Assembly: GCA_034437455.1 (NCBI GenBank)
Contig: DAOTUB010000201.1
Location: 1-36,726 of the forward strand
Direction of reading: 5' to 3'
Source: DAOTUB01 sp034437455
Lineage (GTDB): Bacteria > Chloroflexota > Anaerolineae > B4-G1
DNA length: 36,726 bases
Shown: positions 7,698 to 15,332 of the stretch, piece after piece
How the letters are laid out: each line of letters starts with the position of its first letter
How positions within the stretch are numbered: the first letter of the stretch is position 1
Position numbers and translations under genes: made by a program
The notes under the pieces: model-generated
Databases searched by the model: none
Told to the model about the DNA's origin: nothing
The model's input: the letters and a program-made list of their open reading frames with translations, nothing else

Positions 7698-8399
7698 TTA
7701 TTGGTCGGAAGGCAAGATGACCGCAATTTTGCAAACGTCATCCCCCTTGAGCACGCTTTCCAATACCTCCACCTCGACAGGTTGCTGCAAAATTTCCTCC
7801 CAGATGCCCTTGTAGAAACCGGCTCCACAATAACAATACGTCGAGGAGATCGTTTCCGAGGTCTCCAACACCTGGCGTATCCGGGGGCAATGGCAATAGA
7901 GTTGGCGTCGCCTTTCGGGGTCTGTCTCTTCCATGTACTCGATCAGGTAGCCGCTCTTGGGTATCTTGGTCGCGATGATCCTGTCGCCTTTGTGAATTCC
8001 TGCCGAGCCCCATCCCCGATTGACAATCTCGGTGATCAGCTCATCGCTCAGTTTCAAGCCATTCCTCAGGAAGGATTCGAATTGCTCCTGGAGCATTTGA
8101 TGAGCCAGACCAACGTCTCCGGTCGCCTCGTATTGCTTCCTGATCTCCTGCAAGTCGGACTTGGGATACTGGCAGGCACATCCCGTCATGATCGCCCTTC
8201 GTTTTCTCTCGTCCACCAGCGAGTCCAGCCGTTCCATTGCCCGCTTCGACCACTGGATGACCTCCTGCGGGCTGGAATGAGAAGACAGGGATTCACTTCC
8301 CTGCATTACTTTCTTTTGGGCCTCTTCTCCAGCAGTCTCATCCAGGCAACTGGAAAACTTTTTCAGCCAGGCGCGTTCAAAGTCTGTTGAATCTGGCAT
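7698..8399 (-). CDS. Cys-rich protein, DUF6144-like
   Basis: 233 residues, soluble. Three Cys clusters stand out: GCACQYP near 74, LYCHCPRIR near 170 and STYCYCGAGFYKGIWEEIL near 190. They are followed by LESVLKGDDVCKIAVILP, an ending seen in DUF6144 and L-2-amino-thiazoline-4-carboxylate-hydrolase-like proteins, where a ligand-binding domain ends in a short Cys/Phe strand. The Cys spacing could bind a metal. Family assignment is from memory of the pattern. AGGAGATC supports the start. It leads a four-gene run with two hydrolases and the aldo/keto reductase. Confidence 0.65.
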   Translation of the reverse strand: MPDSTDFERAWLKKFSSCLDETAGEEAQKKVMQGSESLSSHSSPQEVIQWSKRAMERLDSLVDERKRRAIMTGCACQYPKSDLQEIRKQYEATGDVGLAHQMLQEQFESFLRNGLKLSDELITEIVNRGWGSAGIHKGDRIIATKIPKSGYLIEYMEETDPERRRQLYCHCPRIRQVLETSETISSTYCYCGAGFYKGIWEEILQQPVEVEVLESVLKGDDVCKIAVILPSDQ

Positions 8400-8461
8400 A
8401 TCTCTGATCTCCTGTGCTTATTCCAAATGAGGGCGATTTATTCGCATGTATTTGGCAAATG

Positions 8462-8956
8462 TTATTTGGGTTTCTTGGGATAGTCGAAATCCATCCACGC
8501 GGGTTCCACTTCACCCACGTGCTCCCACGTCTCTATGTCGAATCTGAACTCGATGACGCCGCACGTTGGGACATTGTCGATATCGTGCGGGGAAAAGTCG
8601 TTGACGAAATCAGTCAGGCCCGGATTGTGCCCAAAGCAAATCACGCAGTCGAAATGATCGTCGAGACCTTCGACCACGTCGAGTATGTCGTGAGCCTCCG
8701 CGTGGTATAACCGTTCGTCCACGACGATCTCCTCCCAAGGGTATCCTATCGCCTCGGCTATCGTCTCGGCCGTCGCCAGCGCCCGCGTCGCCGGACTGGA
8801 GATCATCTGATCCACTTCGATCTTTCGCTCGGCCAGCCGTTCTCCCATCATCGGAGCATCGCGCTTGCCTCGCTTGTTCAGCGGTCTGAGCCGATCTGGC
8901 AGGCTCATATCCTTCCAACTGGACTTGGCGTGGCGCACCAATATCAGAATCTTCAT
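8462..8956 (-). CDS. sixA: Histidine phosphatase family protein, SixA-type phosphohistidine phosphatase
   Basis: 164 residues. The phosphohistidine motif is LVRHAKSSW (Arg8, His9), the SSPATRA segment provides Arg58, and His110 in CFGHNPG completes the pocket. RHAKS with this length is the mark of SixA-type proteins rather than phosphoglycerate mutase. SixA removes phosphate from histidine on phosphotransfer proteins; in E. coli ArcB and the nitrogen PTS are targets. No histidine kinase or PTS gene is in the window, so the partner is unknown. The L7/L12-like gene lies 27 bases upstream on the same strand. Confidence 0.9.
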   Translation of the reverse strand: MKILILVRHAKSSWKDMSLPDRLRPLNKRGKRDAPMMGERLAERKIEVDQMISSPATRALATAETIAEAIGYPWEEIVVDERLYHAEAHDILDVVEGLDDHFDCVICFGHNPGLTDFVNDFSPHDIDNVPTCGVIEFRFDIETWEHVGEVEPAWMDFDYPKKPK

Positions 8957-8983
8957 CCTGCTGTCCTTTCTGGGACGCTAACT

Positions 8984-9229
8984 CTATGTATCGAGTGATT
9001 CAATGAACTCTTTTGCTTCTCTCAGTCCCACGCCAGTTTCCTCTCGGTAAAATTTGATCGCCCTCAGCTTGTCCCCTTTCCGAACTAGCTCCAAGATCTC
9101 GGGAGATACTCCAGTATTTGGTTCTTCCTCATACTCCACCCCAAGGTGTTTCATCAGGAACTCGATCTGACGCTCTAATGTTGCCACTCGCTGGCGCAAT
9201 TTGAAGACCTCGCCCTCTACATATGTCAT
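8984..9229 (-). CDS. Mini protein: coiled coil plus L7/L12 C-terminal-like domain
   Basis: 81 residues. Residues 5-30 (VFKLRQRVATLERQIEFLMK) form a likely coiled coil. Residues 44-81, with KLRAIKFYREETGVGLREAK, closely match the ribosomal protein L7/L12 C-terminal domain, the surface that recruits translation factors. The normal L7/L12 N-terminal dimerisation domain and alanine-rich hinge are absent, so this is not the ribosomal stalk protein. The family is common in Chloroflexota, Actinobacteria and Cyanobacteria with unknown role. AAAGGAG lies at good spacing before the ATG. Confidence 0.8.
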   Translation of the reverse strand: MTYVEGEVFKLRQRVATLERQIEFLMKHLGVEYEEEPNTGVSPEILELVRKGDKLRAIKFYREETGVGLREAKEFIESLDT

Positions 9230-9249
9230 GCTATTCTCCTTTGGGTCTT

Positions 9250-9329
9250 GAATCGCCGAGTCGCTGAGGATAATGAGAACGCTGAAAGCGGGTTCGTCCT
9301 CGCCAGCACCCTCAGCGTCTCAGCGGTTC
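9250..9329. repeat. Imperfect inverted repeat, 20-base arms
   Basis: Bases 9250-9269 and 9310-9329 are reverse complements at 17 of 20 positions (core CGCTGAGG / CCTCAGCG). It fills the gap between the cysteine-synthase-like gene, whose 3' end it touches, and the L7/L12-like gene. It resembles widely scattered CTGAGACGCTGAGG-type palindromes of environmental bacteria. Confidence 0.65.
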
Positions 9330-9336
9330 CAACGTT

Positions 9337-10251
9337 TCACAGGAACAACCCTTCCACACTCAAATACCGCTGCCCCGTATCCGCAAAGACGCACACGATC
9401 ACCTTCCCCGCGTTCTCCGGTCGTTTGGCGATCTCTATCGCCGCGTGCGCCGTCGCGCCGGACGTGATGCCTACCAATACCCCTTCTTTGCGCGCCAGCT
9501 CCCGGCAGCTCTCGAAGGCCTCCGCCTCGCTCACCAAAAAGATCTCGTCGATGACCTCTCGATCCAGCGTCTCGGGCACGAACCCCGGCGCAGTGCCCAT
9601 CATCCGGTGCGGTCGGAAGATTCCCTGGGAGATGTAGGGCGACTCTTTCGGCTCCACACCTACCAGGTTCACGTCTGGCTTTTTCTCCTTCAGATACCGC
9701 CCCGCACCACAAATTGTACCACCAGTTCCCAATCCCGCCACCAGGACGTCGATCCGCCCATCTATGTCCGCCCATAGCTCAGGACCGGTGGTCAGGTAGT
9801 GGGCCTTGGGGTTCGAGGGGTTGACGTGCTGGCCGATGTAGAAATAGTCCGGGTGTTCCGCCTGGATTTCCTTGAGCTTTTTCCGCGCCCCTTTCGTCCC
9901 CTCCGAGGCGGGCGTGAGCACCAGCTCGGCTCCGAGCGCCTTGAGCACCTTTCTCCGCTCCAGGCTCTGGATCTCGGACATCACCAGGATGGCGCGGTAC
10001 CCCTTGATGGCCGCCAGGAAGGCCACCGCCATGCCTGTGTTCCCGCTGGTGGCCTCGAGCAGCGTGCCGCCCGGCTCGAGCTGCCCCGCCTGCTCCGCGT
10101 CCTCGATGATTTGCTGCACCGGGCGGTCCTTCAGGCTGAGCGGGTTCATAAATTCGCACTTGGCATAGATCTCCCATTCCTTGGCCAGCCGCTCCAGTCT
10201 GAGCAACGGGGTGTTGCCGATCATTTCTGCGACGTTGTGGTAGAATTTCAT
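9337..10251 (-). CDS. Cysteine synthase family protein (CysK/CysM-like, PLP-dependent)
   Basis: 304 residues. Lys41 in NPLSLKDRP binds PLP. TSGNTG (68-73) binds the substrate carboxylate and GLGTGGTICG binds the cofactor phosphate. The family makes cysteine from O-acetylserine or O-phosphoserine and sulfide, or forms cystathionine. Length and the absence of a CBS domain fit CysK/CysM. The usual SerAT-binding features cannot be checked by eye. The start at 10251 is preferred over 10263 because GGAGGTGA lies just before it. The next gene upstream, a hydrolase, is on the same strand 34 bases away. Confidence 0.9.
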   Translation of the reverse strand: MKFYHNVAEMIGNTPLLRLERLAKEWEIYAKCEFMNPLSLKDRPVQQIIEDAEQAGQLEPGGTLLEATSGNTGMAVAFLAAIKGYRAILVMSEIQSLERRKVLKALGAELVLTPASEGTKGARKKLKEIQAEHPDYFYIGQHVNPSNPKAHYLTTGPELWADIDGRIDVLVAGLGTGGTICGAGRYLKEKKPDVNLVGVEPKESPYISQGIFRPHRMMGTAPGFVPETLDREVIDEIFLVSEAEAFESCRELARKEGVLVGITSGATAHAAIEIAKRPENAGKVIVCVFADTGQRYLSVEGLFL

Positions 10252-10285
10252 GGTCACCTCCATACGGACAAGTTAGCTATTTGGT

Positions 10286-11233
10286 TCAGTGCGAAAAGTG
10301 CTCTTCGACAAAAGCCAATATTCTTTCGGGATGTTCGCCGACGTAATTGTAGGCCTCAAAGCGCCTCATTTTCCCCTCGATGAGCCAGAGTTCTTTTGCG
10401 CCCGGCGTCGCGTCGTAAAAGCTCTGGATGTCGCTCAACTCGCTCCAACGGTCCTCCTTTGCCTGGACGTACATCGTGGGGATCTCAATGTCCTGGGCGA
10501 ACCGGCCCGGGGCCATCTCCTCGAATGAATATCCGCCTCGCCACTGGACGATCCTGTCTACGATGGGGATCAGGAACAGGCTGAGCGGGGTGTAGACCGC
10601 CTTCAGGTAGCAGCGGAAAAAGACGCTGGAGGTGACGGGTTGGATGGCGACGAGGAAGCGGGCGTTTTCGATCTGCTCCTTCCCCTTGCTGAGCGCCGTC
10701 ATCGTGGACGCCGCGCCCATGCAAAAGCAGACGAACCCGATCTCCTGCACCGCCAGGTCCGGGCGGTTGTTGATATAGTCCACCGCCCCCAGCACGTCCT
10801 GATACTCCGACAGCCCGTTGCCCGTGATGCCGCTGTCGCTCTCGCCGTGGTTGCGCAGGTCGAATGCCAGCACCGGATACCCCGTCTGGTGGAGGGCGTG
10901 GATCGTTTTCAACAGGTCGACGTCCGTCTTGAACAGCGGCGGAAAGCCCTGGTTTTTGGCGAGGAACCCGTGACGGTTCATCGGCATCGGGTGGGTGAGG
11001 AGGATGACCTGGTCCGTCCTGCCGGACTCTGTCGGGATGAACCACCCTTTGATGGTCAGGCCGTCAGTACTTTTGAACGCGACGTCCTCGTAGGCCATCC
11101 CGTACTCCTGGGGCGTTCTGACGATGGGCTGGCGTCGGGAGTGGATGACGATCCCGGAAAAGACGTAGCTGGTGATCAGCACGATGGCTGCCAGGAGGAG
11201 GATGAGTAGGATGACGATCCAGTAGATGGGCAT
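10286..11233 (-). CDS. Membrane-anchored alpha/beta hydrolase with Cys at the nucleophile position
   Basis: 315 residues. Residues 3-28 form a transmembrane helix. The hydrolase fold is clear: VILLTHPMP, VLAFDLRNHGES (120-132), then the elbow CFCMGA (169-174). At the elbow the expected serine is Cys171, like the dienelactone hydrolase family, which uses Cys in a G-x-C-x-G elbow. Asp in AKEDRW and His in GEHPER are candidates for the rest of the triad. The substrate is unknown, and activity with Cys should not be assumed. The start at 11233 has AAGGAG upstream. Confidence 0.85.
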   Translation of the reverse strand: MPIYWIVILLILLLAAIVLITSYVFSGIVIHSRRQPIVRTPQEYGMAYEDVAFKSTDGLTIKGWFIPTESGRTDQVILLTHPMPMNRHGFLAKNQGFPPLFKTDVDLLKTIHALHQTGYPVLAFDLRNHGESDSGITGNGLSEYQDVLGAVDYINNRPDLAVQEIGFVCFCMGAASTMTALSKGKEQIENARFLVAIQPVTSSVFFRCYLKAVYTPLSLFLIPIVDRIVQWRGGYSFEEMAPGRFAQDIEIPTMYVQAKEDRWSELSDIQSFYDATPGAKELWLIEGKMRRFEAYNYVGEHPERILAFVEEHFSH

Positions 11234-11268
11234 GGGTTTCTCCTTGATTGTGGTGTTTTCTGCCGGAT

Positions 11269-11520
11269 TCAATCATCCGAGCGATGCTTGCGTGCCAATG
11301 CGAGAGCCACAGCGCCAAGCCAGATGCTCGCGCAGATAACATTCAGAATGAGGTTCGTCCGACAGAGGCGGCCTCTTCTGCCAGCATGGCGGGCGAAATA
11401 TACGGTGAGCATACCCCGACGGTCCAGTTCAACCGCCCAATCGGGATCCTTTAGCAGCATCGGTAGCAACAGCACGGCGACGATCGCTAGTAACCCCCAT
11501 CCCGTTTGTCCTTTTTTCAC
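11269..11520 (-). CDS. Small two-helix membrane protein, unknown
   Basis: 83 residues starting with GTG. Hydrophobic helices lie near residues 8-22 and 56-74, with a basic linker (FARHAGRRGRLCR) and a basic C-terminus. No known domain is seen. No clear Shine-Dalgarno precedes the GTG and a 10-base inverted repeat (11523-11555) sits right at the start, so translation may be poor or regulated. It lies between two hydrolase genes in the same direction. Confidence 0.5.
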   Translation of the reverse strand: MKKGQTGWGLLAIVAVLLLPMLLKDPDWAVELDRRGMLTVYFARHAGRRGRLCRTNLILNVICASIWLGAVALALARKHRSDD

Positions 11521-11522
11521 AA

Positions 11523-11555
11523 TGTGCCGATAAAGGCTCTCAATCTATCGGCACA
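11523..11555. repeat. Perfect 10-base inverted repeat
   Basis: TGTGCCGATA (11523-11532) and TATCGGCACA (11546-11555) are exact reverse complements with a 13-base loop. It lies between the 3' end of one hydrolase gene (11576) and the start of the small membrane protein gene (11520). No T-run follows on either strand, so it is not a classic terminator. Confidence 0.75.
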
Positions 11556-11575
11556 AGATGAAATGTCTTTAAACC

Positions 11576-12475
11576 CTATCGTTGTGGCGGTGCAGCGGAT
11601 TCTTTTGGCCACTCGCCACTCAGGAACCTTTCGACCGCGGGAAAGAAAACATCGGGAGCTTCCAGATGCGGAAAGTGACCGGAGCCCTCAATGACCAAAA
11701 GCCGCGCTTGGGGTAATGCACTCACCCACTCGCGCGACGCCTCCACCGGGAAATCCTCGCTGCCGTGGATTACCAGCGTCGGCGTTTTGATCGCCTCTAA
11801 CTTGGAACGCCAGTCGAACTTTATCGACTCGGGAGGAAGGTGTTTTTTCCAATGTTGCCCCACGTTCTGAGGCCACTCATTTGGATAGATGCACGGGTCG
11901 CTGCGCATACGAGCCAAAGCCTCCGGTTTACCCATTTGGCCGGGCCGATATACCCGGTGGTGCTCGCGGCAGTATGCTACCGGGTCTTTGGCATCGATGC
12001 CAGCATCTCTCATTTCTTCTAGCCGCTTCACTCCCAGAGGATCGATGCGCGACTCGGTTTGCTTGTCAAGCTCCTCCAGGGTGACGTGTGGCGAGGGCAA
12101 GCGCGGAGGGATCGGGCACATCAGCACCAACCTGCTCACGCGGTCATCGTGCTCCAGTGTGTAGAGAGCGGTCACGCCCCCCAGGTACGACCAGCCAATC
12201 AGGGACATCTGCTCGAGGTCAAAGTGTTGACGGATCGCTTCTACGTCGCGCGTTTCATAGTCGCTCCAGACGAGCGAGTCGTCCTGAACCGGATCCGAGC
12301 CGCCACGACCGCGCTGATCGTAAAAGATGAGCCGGTGGTTTCGAGTCAGGGGGGTCAGGTCGGCCTCCAGGTTATGCAGACCAGGGATCACGACCGTGTC
12401 GGGGCCAGAGCCGACGATGCGATAGTGTAACCTTCCTCCATCTGAAGTGGGGGCATAGCCTTGATGGCTGTTCAC
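11576..12475 (-). CDS. Alpha/beta hydrolase, proline-iminopeptidase-like
   Basis: 299 residues. Motifs in order: VVIPGLHN (28-35, oxyanion), YDQRGRGGSDP (52-62), nucleophile GWSYLGG with Ser96, acid in HGSEDFPV and base in GSGHFPHLE. The DQRGRGGSD motif and overall length resemble proline iminopeptidase-type hydrolases, but the typical helical cap is not distinctive enough to name the substrate. It starts with GTG, and AAGGAGGAG lies upstream. The amidohydrolase stop is 17 bases before it, so the two are probably co-transcribed. Confidence 0.88.
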   Translation of the reverse strand: MNSHQGYAPTSDGGRLHYRIVGSGPDTVVIPGLHNLEADLTPLTRNHRLIFYDQRGRGGSDPVQDDSLVWSDYETRDVEAIRQHFDLEQMSLIGWSYLGGVTALYTLEHDDRVSRLVLMCPIPPRLPSPHVTLEELDKQTESRIDPLGVKRLEEMRDAGIDAKDPVAYCREHHRVYRPGQMGKPEALARMRSDPCIYPNEWPQNVGQHWKKHLPPESIKFDWRSKLEAIKTPTLVIHGSEDFPVEASREWVSALPQARLLVIEGSGHFPHLEAPDVFFPAVERFLSGEWPKESAAPPQR

Positions 12476-12492
12476 AGGTTCTCCTCCTTGAG

Positions 12493-13701
12493 TTATACTA
12501 CCAATGTGCCCTCTTTGTACACCGTGATCCGCTCAATGTCTTGCAATACCGTGATGTCGGCCAGCGGGTCTCCCTCCACCAGCAGCATATCCGCCAGCTT
12601 GCCCGCCTCCAGCGTGCCCACCCGATCGCCCAGCAGGCAGCACTCGGCTCCGTTCCTCGTCCCGGCGACGATCGCCTCCATCGCCGAAAGCCCCCCTTGC
12701 TCCATCATCAGCGGCAGCTCGGCCCCGTTCGTGCCGTGCATGTCGGCGATGAAGGCGTCGGTGCCCAGCGCCACCTTGACGCCCGCCTCGCAGGCCCGCC
12801 GGAAGGAACCGGCCCCCTCCTTTGCCAGTCGTTCTTCCTTCTGCTTCGACACTTCGCTGAGGCCCGCCGTGTCTCGCCGATCGGCCAGCACCTTGAGGAT
12901 GTGCAACGTCGGTACCAGGAATATGCCCTTTTCCAGGAACAGGGCAATCGCCTCCTGGTCCAACACGTCGCCGTGCTCGACCGAAGTGACCCCCGCGCGC
13001 AGCGCGCTCTTGACCCCGGCGTTCCCTTCGGCGTGAGCCATCACGCCAGCGCCGTGCCGGTTGGCCTCCTCGACGATCACGGCTAACTCATCCATCGACC
13101 ACTCCGGGATGAAGGGCGAACCCTGCGGCGCGACGACCCCGCCCGTCGTGAAAATCTTGACAAAGTCCACGCCCTCGCGGAGCACCTTGCGCATCGTCTT
13201 GCGCACCTCGTCGACGCCGTCGCACACGCGCCAGCTATCCTCGGTCACGATCTGAGCGCCGGAGGGGAAGCGCTGCTCCATCAGTCCCCCCGTCTGCCCG
13301 ATGGTGCCCGAGACGACGAGGCGCGGACCGGAGATCAGCCCCATCTCGATCGCCTGGCGAATACCGGCGTCAGCCCCGCCCGCGTCGCGGACGGTGGTGA
13401 ACCCGGCCCGCAGCGTCCGCTTGAGATTCTCGGCGGCCTGGAAATAAGAGACGGCCTTGGGCGTGAACAGCCGCTTTTCCAGCGAAGCCGAGGTCGACAT
13501 GATGTGCACGTGGGCGTCGATCAAGCCCGGCATGATAGTCTTGTCGGATGCGTCGGTGCTCTCCGCGCCCTCGGGAATCTCGACGGTCGCCGCCGGACCT
13601 ACAGCCGTGATCATCTTGCCTTCGACGAGTACGACGACGTCCTGGATCGGCTCGCCGCCGTGTCCATCAATCAATTGTCCTGCTTTGATCGCGTGTATCA
13701 T
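12493..13701 (-). CDS. Amidohydrolase family protein (imidazolonepropionase-related)
   Basis: 402 residues. Metal ligands His64 and His66 are in GLIDAHVHIM. Later motifs VMAHAEGN and SVEHGD supply further His ligands, and LGTDAF supplies the catalytic Asp. The small N- and C-terminal beta-sandwich halves (GQLIDGHGG and LVEGDPLADI with a final VYKEGTLV) mark the Xaa-Pro-dipeptidase/imidazolonepropionase-like branch. It hydrolyses a C-N bond of an unidentified amide or cyclic substrate. AAGGAGAG precedes the ATG. It is the first gene of a long minus-strand run, with a palindromic-repeat region upstream. Confidence 0.9.
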   Translation of the reverse strand: MIHAIKAGQLIDGHGGEPIQDVVVLVEGKMITAVGPAATVEIPEGAESTDASDKTIMPGLIDAHVHIMSTSASLEKRLFTPKAVSYFQAAENLKRTLRAGFTTVRDAGGADAGIRQAIEMGLISGPRLVVSGTIGQTGGLMEQRFPSGAQIVTEDSWRVCDGVDEVRKTMRKVLREGVDFVKIFTTGGVVAPQGSPFIPEWSMDELAVIVEEANRHGAGVMAHAEGNAGVKSALRAGVTSVEHGDVLDQEAIALFLEKGIFLVPTLHILKVLADRRDTAGLSEVSKQKEERLAKEGAGSFRRACEAGVKVALGTDAFIADMHGTNGAELPLMMEQGGLSAMEAIVAGTRNGAECCLLGDRVGTLEAGKLADMLLVEGDPLADITVLQDIERITVYKEGTLVV

Positions 13702-13737
13702 ATCTCTCCTTTCAAGCTATTTTGACGTATTACTGTA

Positions 13738-13753
13738 TCGAATAATCATTCGA
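13738..13753. promoter_or_regulatory. Short palindrome upstream of the amidohydrolase, possible operator
   Basis: TCGAAT-aatc-ATTCGA is a perfect dyad 37 bases before the amidohydrolase start. Its size and place suit a repressor site, but no clear promoter could be fitted next to it. Confidence 0.3.
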
Positions 13754-13810
13754 TCTGAACAATGTAGCGAGCATGCGCCGGTTGAGTAGACCTTTAGGTC
13801 GTATCGAAAC

Positions 13811-13930
13811 CAGCAATTCCCGTTTTGTAGCCGCGCTTTCCATAGCGCGTGCATTTTGCCACATGAAGCATCCTTCGCGATATAGAAATCGCGGCTACAA
13901 CTCTCGTTTTTTCCCATAACGGGAATTGCT
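13811..13930. repeat. Inserted palindromic element, family B, with 10-base target duplication
   Basis: AGCAATTCCCGTT (13812-13824) and AACGGGAATTGCT (13918-13930) are perfect 13-base terminal inverted repeats. GTATCGAAAC directly flanks it at 13801-13810 and 13931-13940, as a target-site duplication would. A third palindrome lies inside at 13827-13898. Confidence 0.65.
13827..13898. repeat. Palindromic repeat, family C, copy 1
   Basis: It begins GTAGCCGCG and ends CGCGGCTAC. The first 25 bases are identical to those of the copy at 15273-15332. An inner CGCGCT/AGCGCG hairpin follows the left arm. Confidence 0.7.
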
Positions 13931-14053
13931 GTATCGAAACTAAGGATGCGAGCGGATCTACGTATAACCTGCTTGGTCTCGATACGTCTTGGTTTCGACA
14001 AGCTCAACCCAGGTTGCTCCTACTCGACCGGCGCTGAGTCTATTGAAAAGATG

Positions 14054-15253
14054 CTATTTGAGGGTGTTTTCCTTCACCCAAGAAGTGATCCATCGTCGCG
14101 CAATTTTATACTGTTCTCGATCCTGCTTGAACAGGCAGGTCGCGATTCCAGGATCTCCTCTTTCGAGACGGGTGAACATGTCGTAGATACAGGAATTACA
14201 GGAGATGCAATCCGTGGAATCGCTGCCTCTCCCTTCGAGCCAGCGATTGGGCAAGTCAGGCTCGCTGATCAAGGGACGGCACAGGGAGATAAAGTCGATC
14301 TGCCCCTGTTGCACGATCTCCTCCAGCCGTTCGACGTCCCGGTTGCCGCCGACGAGGATCACCGGAATGTCGAGGTTCAGTGTCTCAGCGTATTTCAAAA
14401 AGTAGCTTTGTTTGTCTGGATTTTTGATGCGGGTGTGAGCCTCTGGCGAAGGGACGGGGCGAAAGCCCAGCTCTTCCTCCGGCCTGACCAGGCAGTCCCA
14501 CATCCCGCCGCTGACTTCGATGGCGTCGACACCGGCGCTTGCGATCTCCTCGGCCAGCTCGGGAAAGTTGTGGATGTCCGTGCCGCCCTCCAGGTAATCG
14601 GTGCCGTTCATCTTGATCAGGATGGGAAAATCGCCGACCTTTTCTCTCGCCTCGCCGATGGCCTCCCGGACGATTCTCGTCCGATTCCTGGCCGGGCCAC
14701 CGTACTCGTCGTCGCGGCGGTTCGTGTACGGCGAGAGGAACTTGCTCAGCATTCCCCCGTGCGCCGCGTGAAGTTGGGCGCCGTCAAATCCTTCCTCCTT
14801 CATGCAGACGATGTCCTCGGCGAGACAAGCCGCGATCGTGCGCACTTCTTGTGTGGAAAAAGGCCTGTCCCTTTCCGACGTGTACGGGGAAGGGATGTCG
14901 GAGGGGGCTGCGCCAAAGTAATCCCCACTGAGCTGCGCCACGATCTTGCAGCGCGGTGCAGCACTGTGCACCACGCCCACCAGTTTGCCAAGCCCCTCTA
15001 TCCTGACGTCATCGTAGGAGTATGACTTGCCCGGATCGTCAAACATCCCTTCGGGCACGGTGGGAAAATCCCCGGCGATGATCAGGCCGACGCCGCCCAG
15101 GGCCACGTTTCGGTAGAGGTCGAGCACCTCGTCCCACATCTGGCGACTTTTCAGGATCGATGGGTCCCACGTCGCCGAGCGCACCAGACGGTTCGACAGC
15201 GTCAGATTGCCGATTTTTCCTTCGGAGAAAATCTTGTATTCGTTCCTTTTCAT
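14054..15253 (-). CDS. Old-yellow-enzyme family NADH:flavin oxidoreductase
   Basis: 399 residues, an FMN-binding TIM barrel. EGKIGNLTLSNRLVRSAT is the N-terminal signature. LHAAHGGMLSKFLSP with NRRDDEYGG fits the substrate His pair and the following family motif. ILVGGNRD and FISLCRPLISEP bind the FMN phosphate. After the barrel, Cys349, Cys352, Cys355 and Cys373 resemble the iron-sulfur site of 2,4-dienoyl-CoA reductases, but the NAD(P)/FAD reductase half of those enzymes is missing. The start at 15253 is chosen because a start at 15289 would lie inside a palindromic repeat; the Shine-Dalgarno (GGAAGAA) is weak. Confidence 0.87.
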   Translation of the reverse strand: MKRNEYKIFSEGKIGNLTLSNRLVRSATWDPSILKSRQMWDEVLDLYRNVALGGVGLIIAGDFPTVPEGMFDDPGKSYSYDDVRIEGLGKLVGVVHSAAPRCKIVAQLSGDYFGAAPSDIPSPYTSERDRPFSTQEVRTIAACLAEDIVCMKEEGFDGAQLHAAHGGMLSKFLSPYTNRRDDEYGGPARNRTRIVREAIGEAREKVGDFPILIKMNGTDYLEGGTDIHNFPELAEEIASAGVDAIEVSGGMWDCLVRPEEELGFRPVPSPEAHTRIKNPDKQSYFLKYAETLNLDIPVILVGGNRDVERLEEIVQQGQIDFISLCRPLISEPDLPNRWLEGRGSDSTDCISCNSCIYDMFTRLERGDPGIATCLFKQDREQYKIARRWITSWVKENTLK

Positions 15254-15272
15254 GTTGGTTCTTCCATAGGAT

Positions 15273-15332
15273 GTAGCCGCGCTTTCCATAGCGCGTGGCT
15301 GCGTATGTGCGCGGAATGGAATCCGCGGCTAC
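15273..15332. repeat. Palindromic repeat, family C, copy 2
   Basis: It begins GTAGCCGCG and ends CGCGGCTAC, with 25 leading bases identical to the copy at 13827. It sits between the GTPase stop, which it touches, and the flavin oxidoreductase start, so it may act in 3' end formation or mRNA stability. Confidence 0.7.

Larger units (their letters stand above)
13775..14034. repeat. Composite palindromic element, family A, carrying inserted elements
   Basis: Outer arms GCGCCGGTTGAGTAG (13775-13789) and CTACTCGACCGGCGC (14020-14034) pair at 14 of 15 positions. The right part shares 18- and 22-base exact blocks with the repeat at 10-105. The left part is split by an insert at 13811-13930 bordered by GTATCGAAAC on both sides. 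Apart from the small palindrome at 13738-13753, this fills the gap between the amidohydrolase and flavin-oxidoreductase genes. Confidence 0.7.

Noticed and set aside
11523..11555. Intrinsic terminator for the hydrolase at 11576
   Set aside because: No T-run follows the stem on the minus strand.
13717..14007. 96-residue open frame in the amidohydrolase/flavin-oxidoreductase gap
   Set aside because: It runs across the nested palindromes and repeats, with no natural protein pattern.
15254..15289. Upstream start for the flavin oxidoreductase
   Set aside because: The start codon would lie inside the palindromic repeat at 15273-15332.
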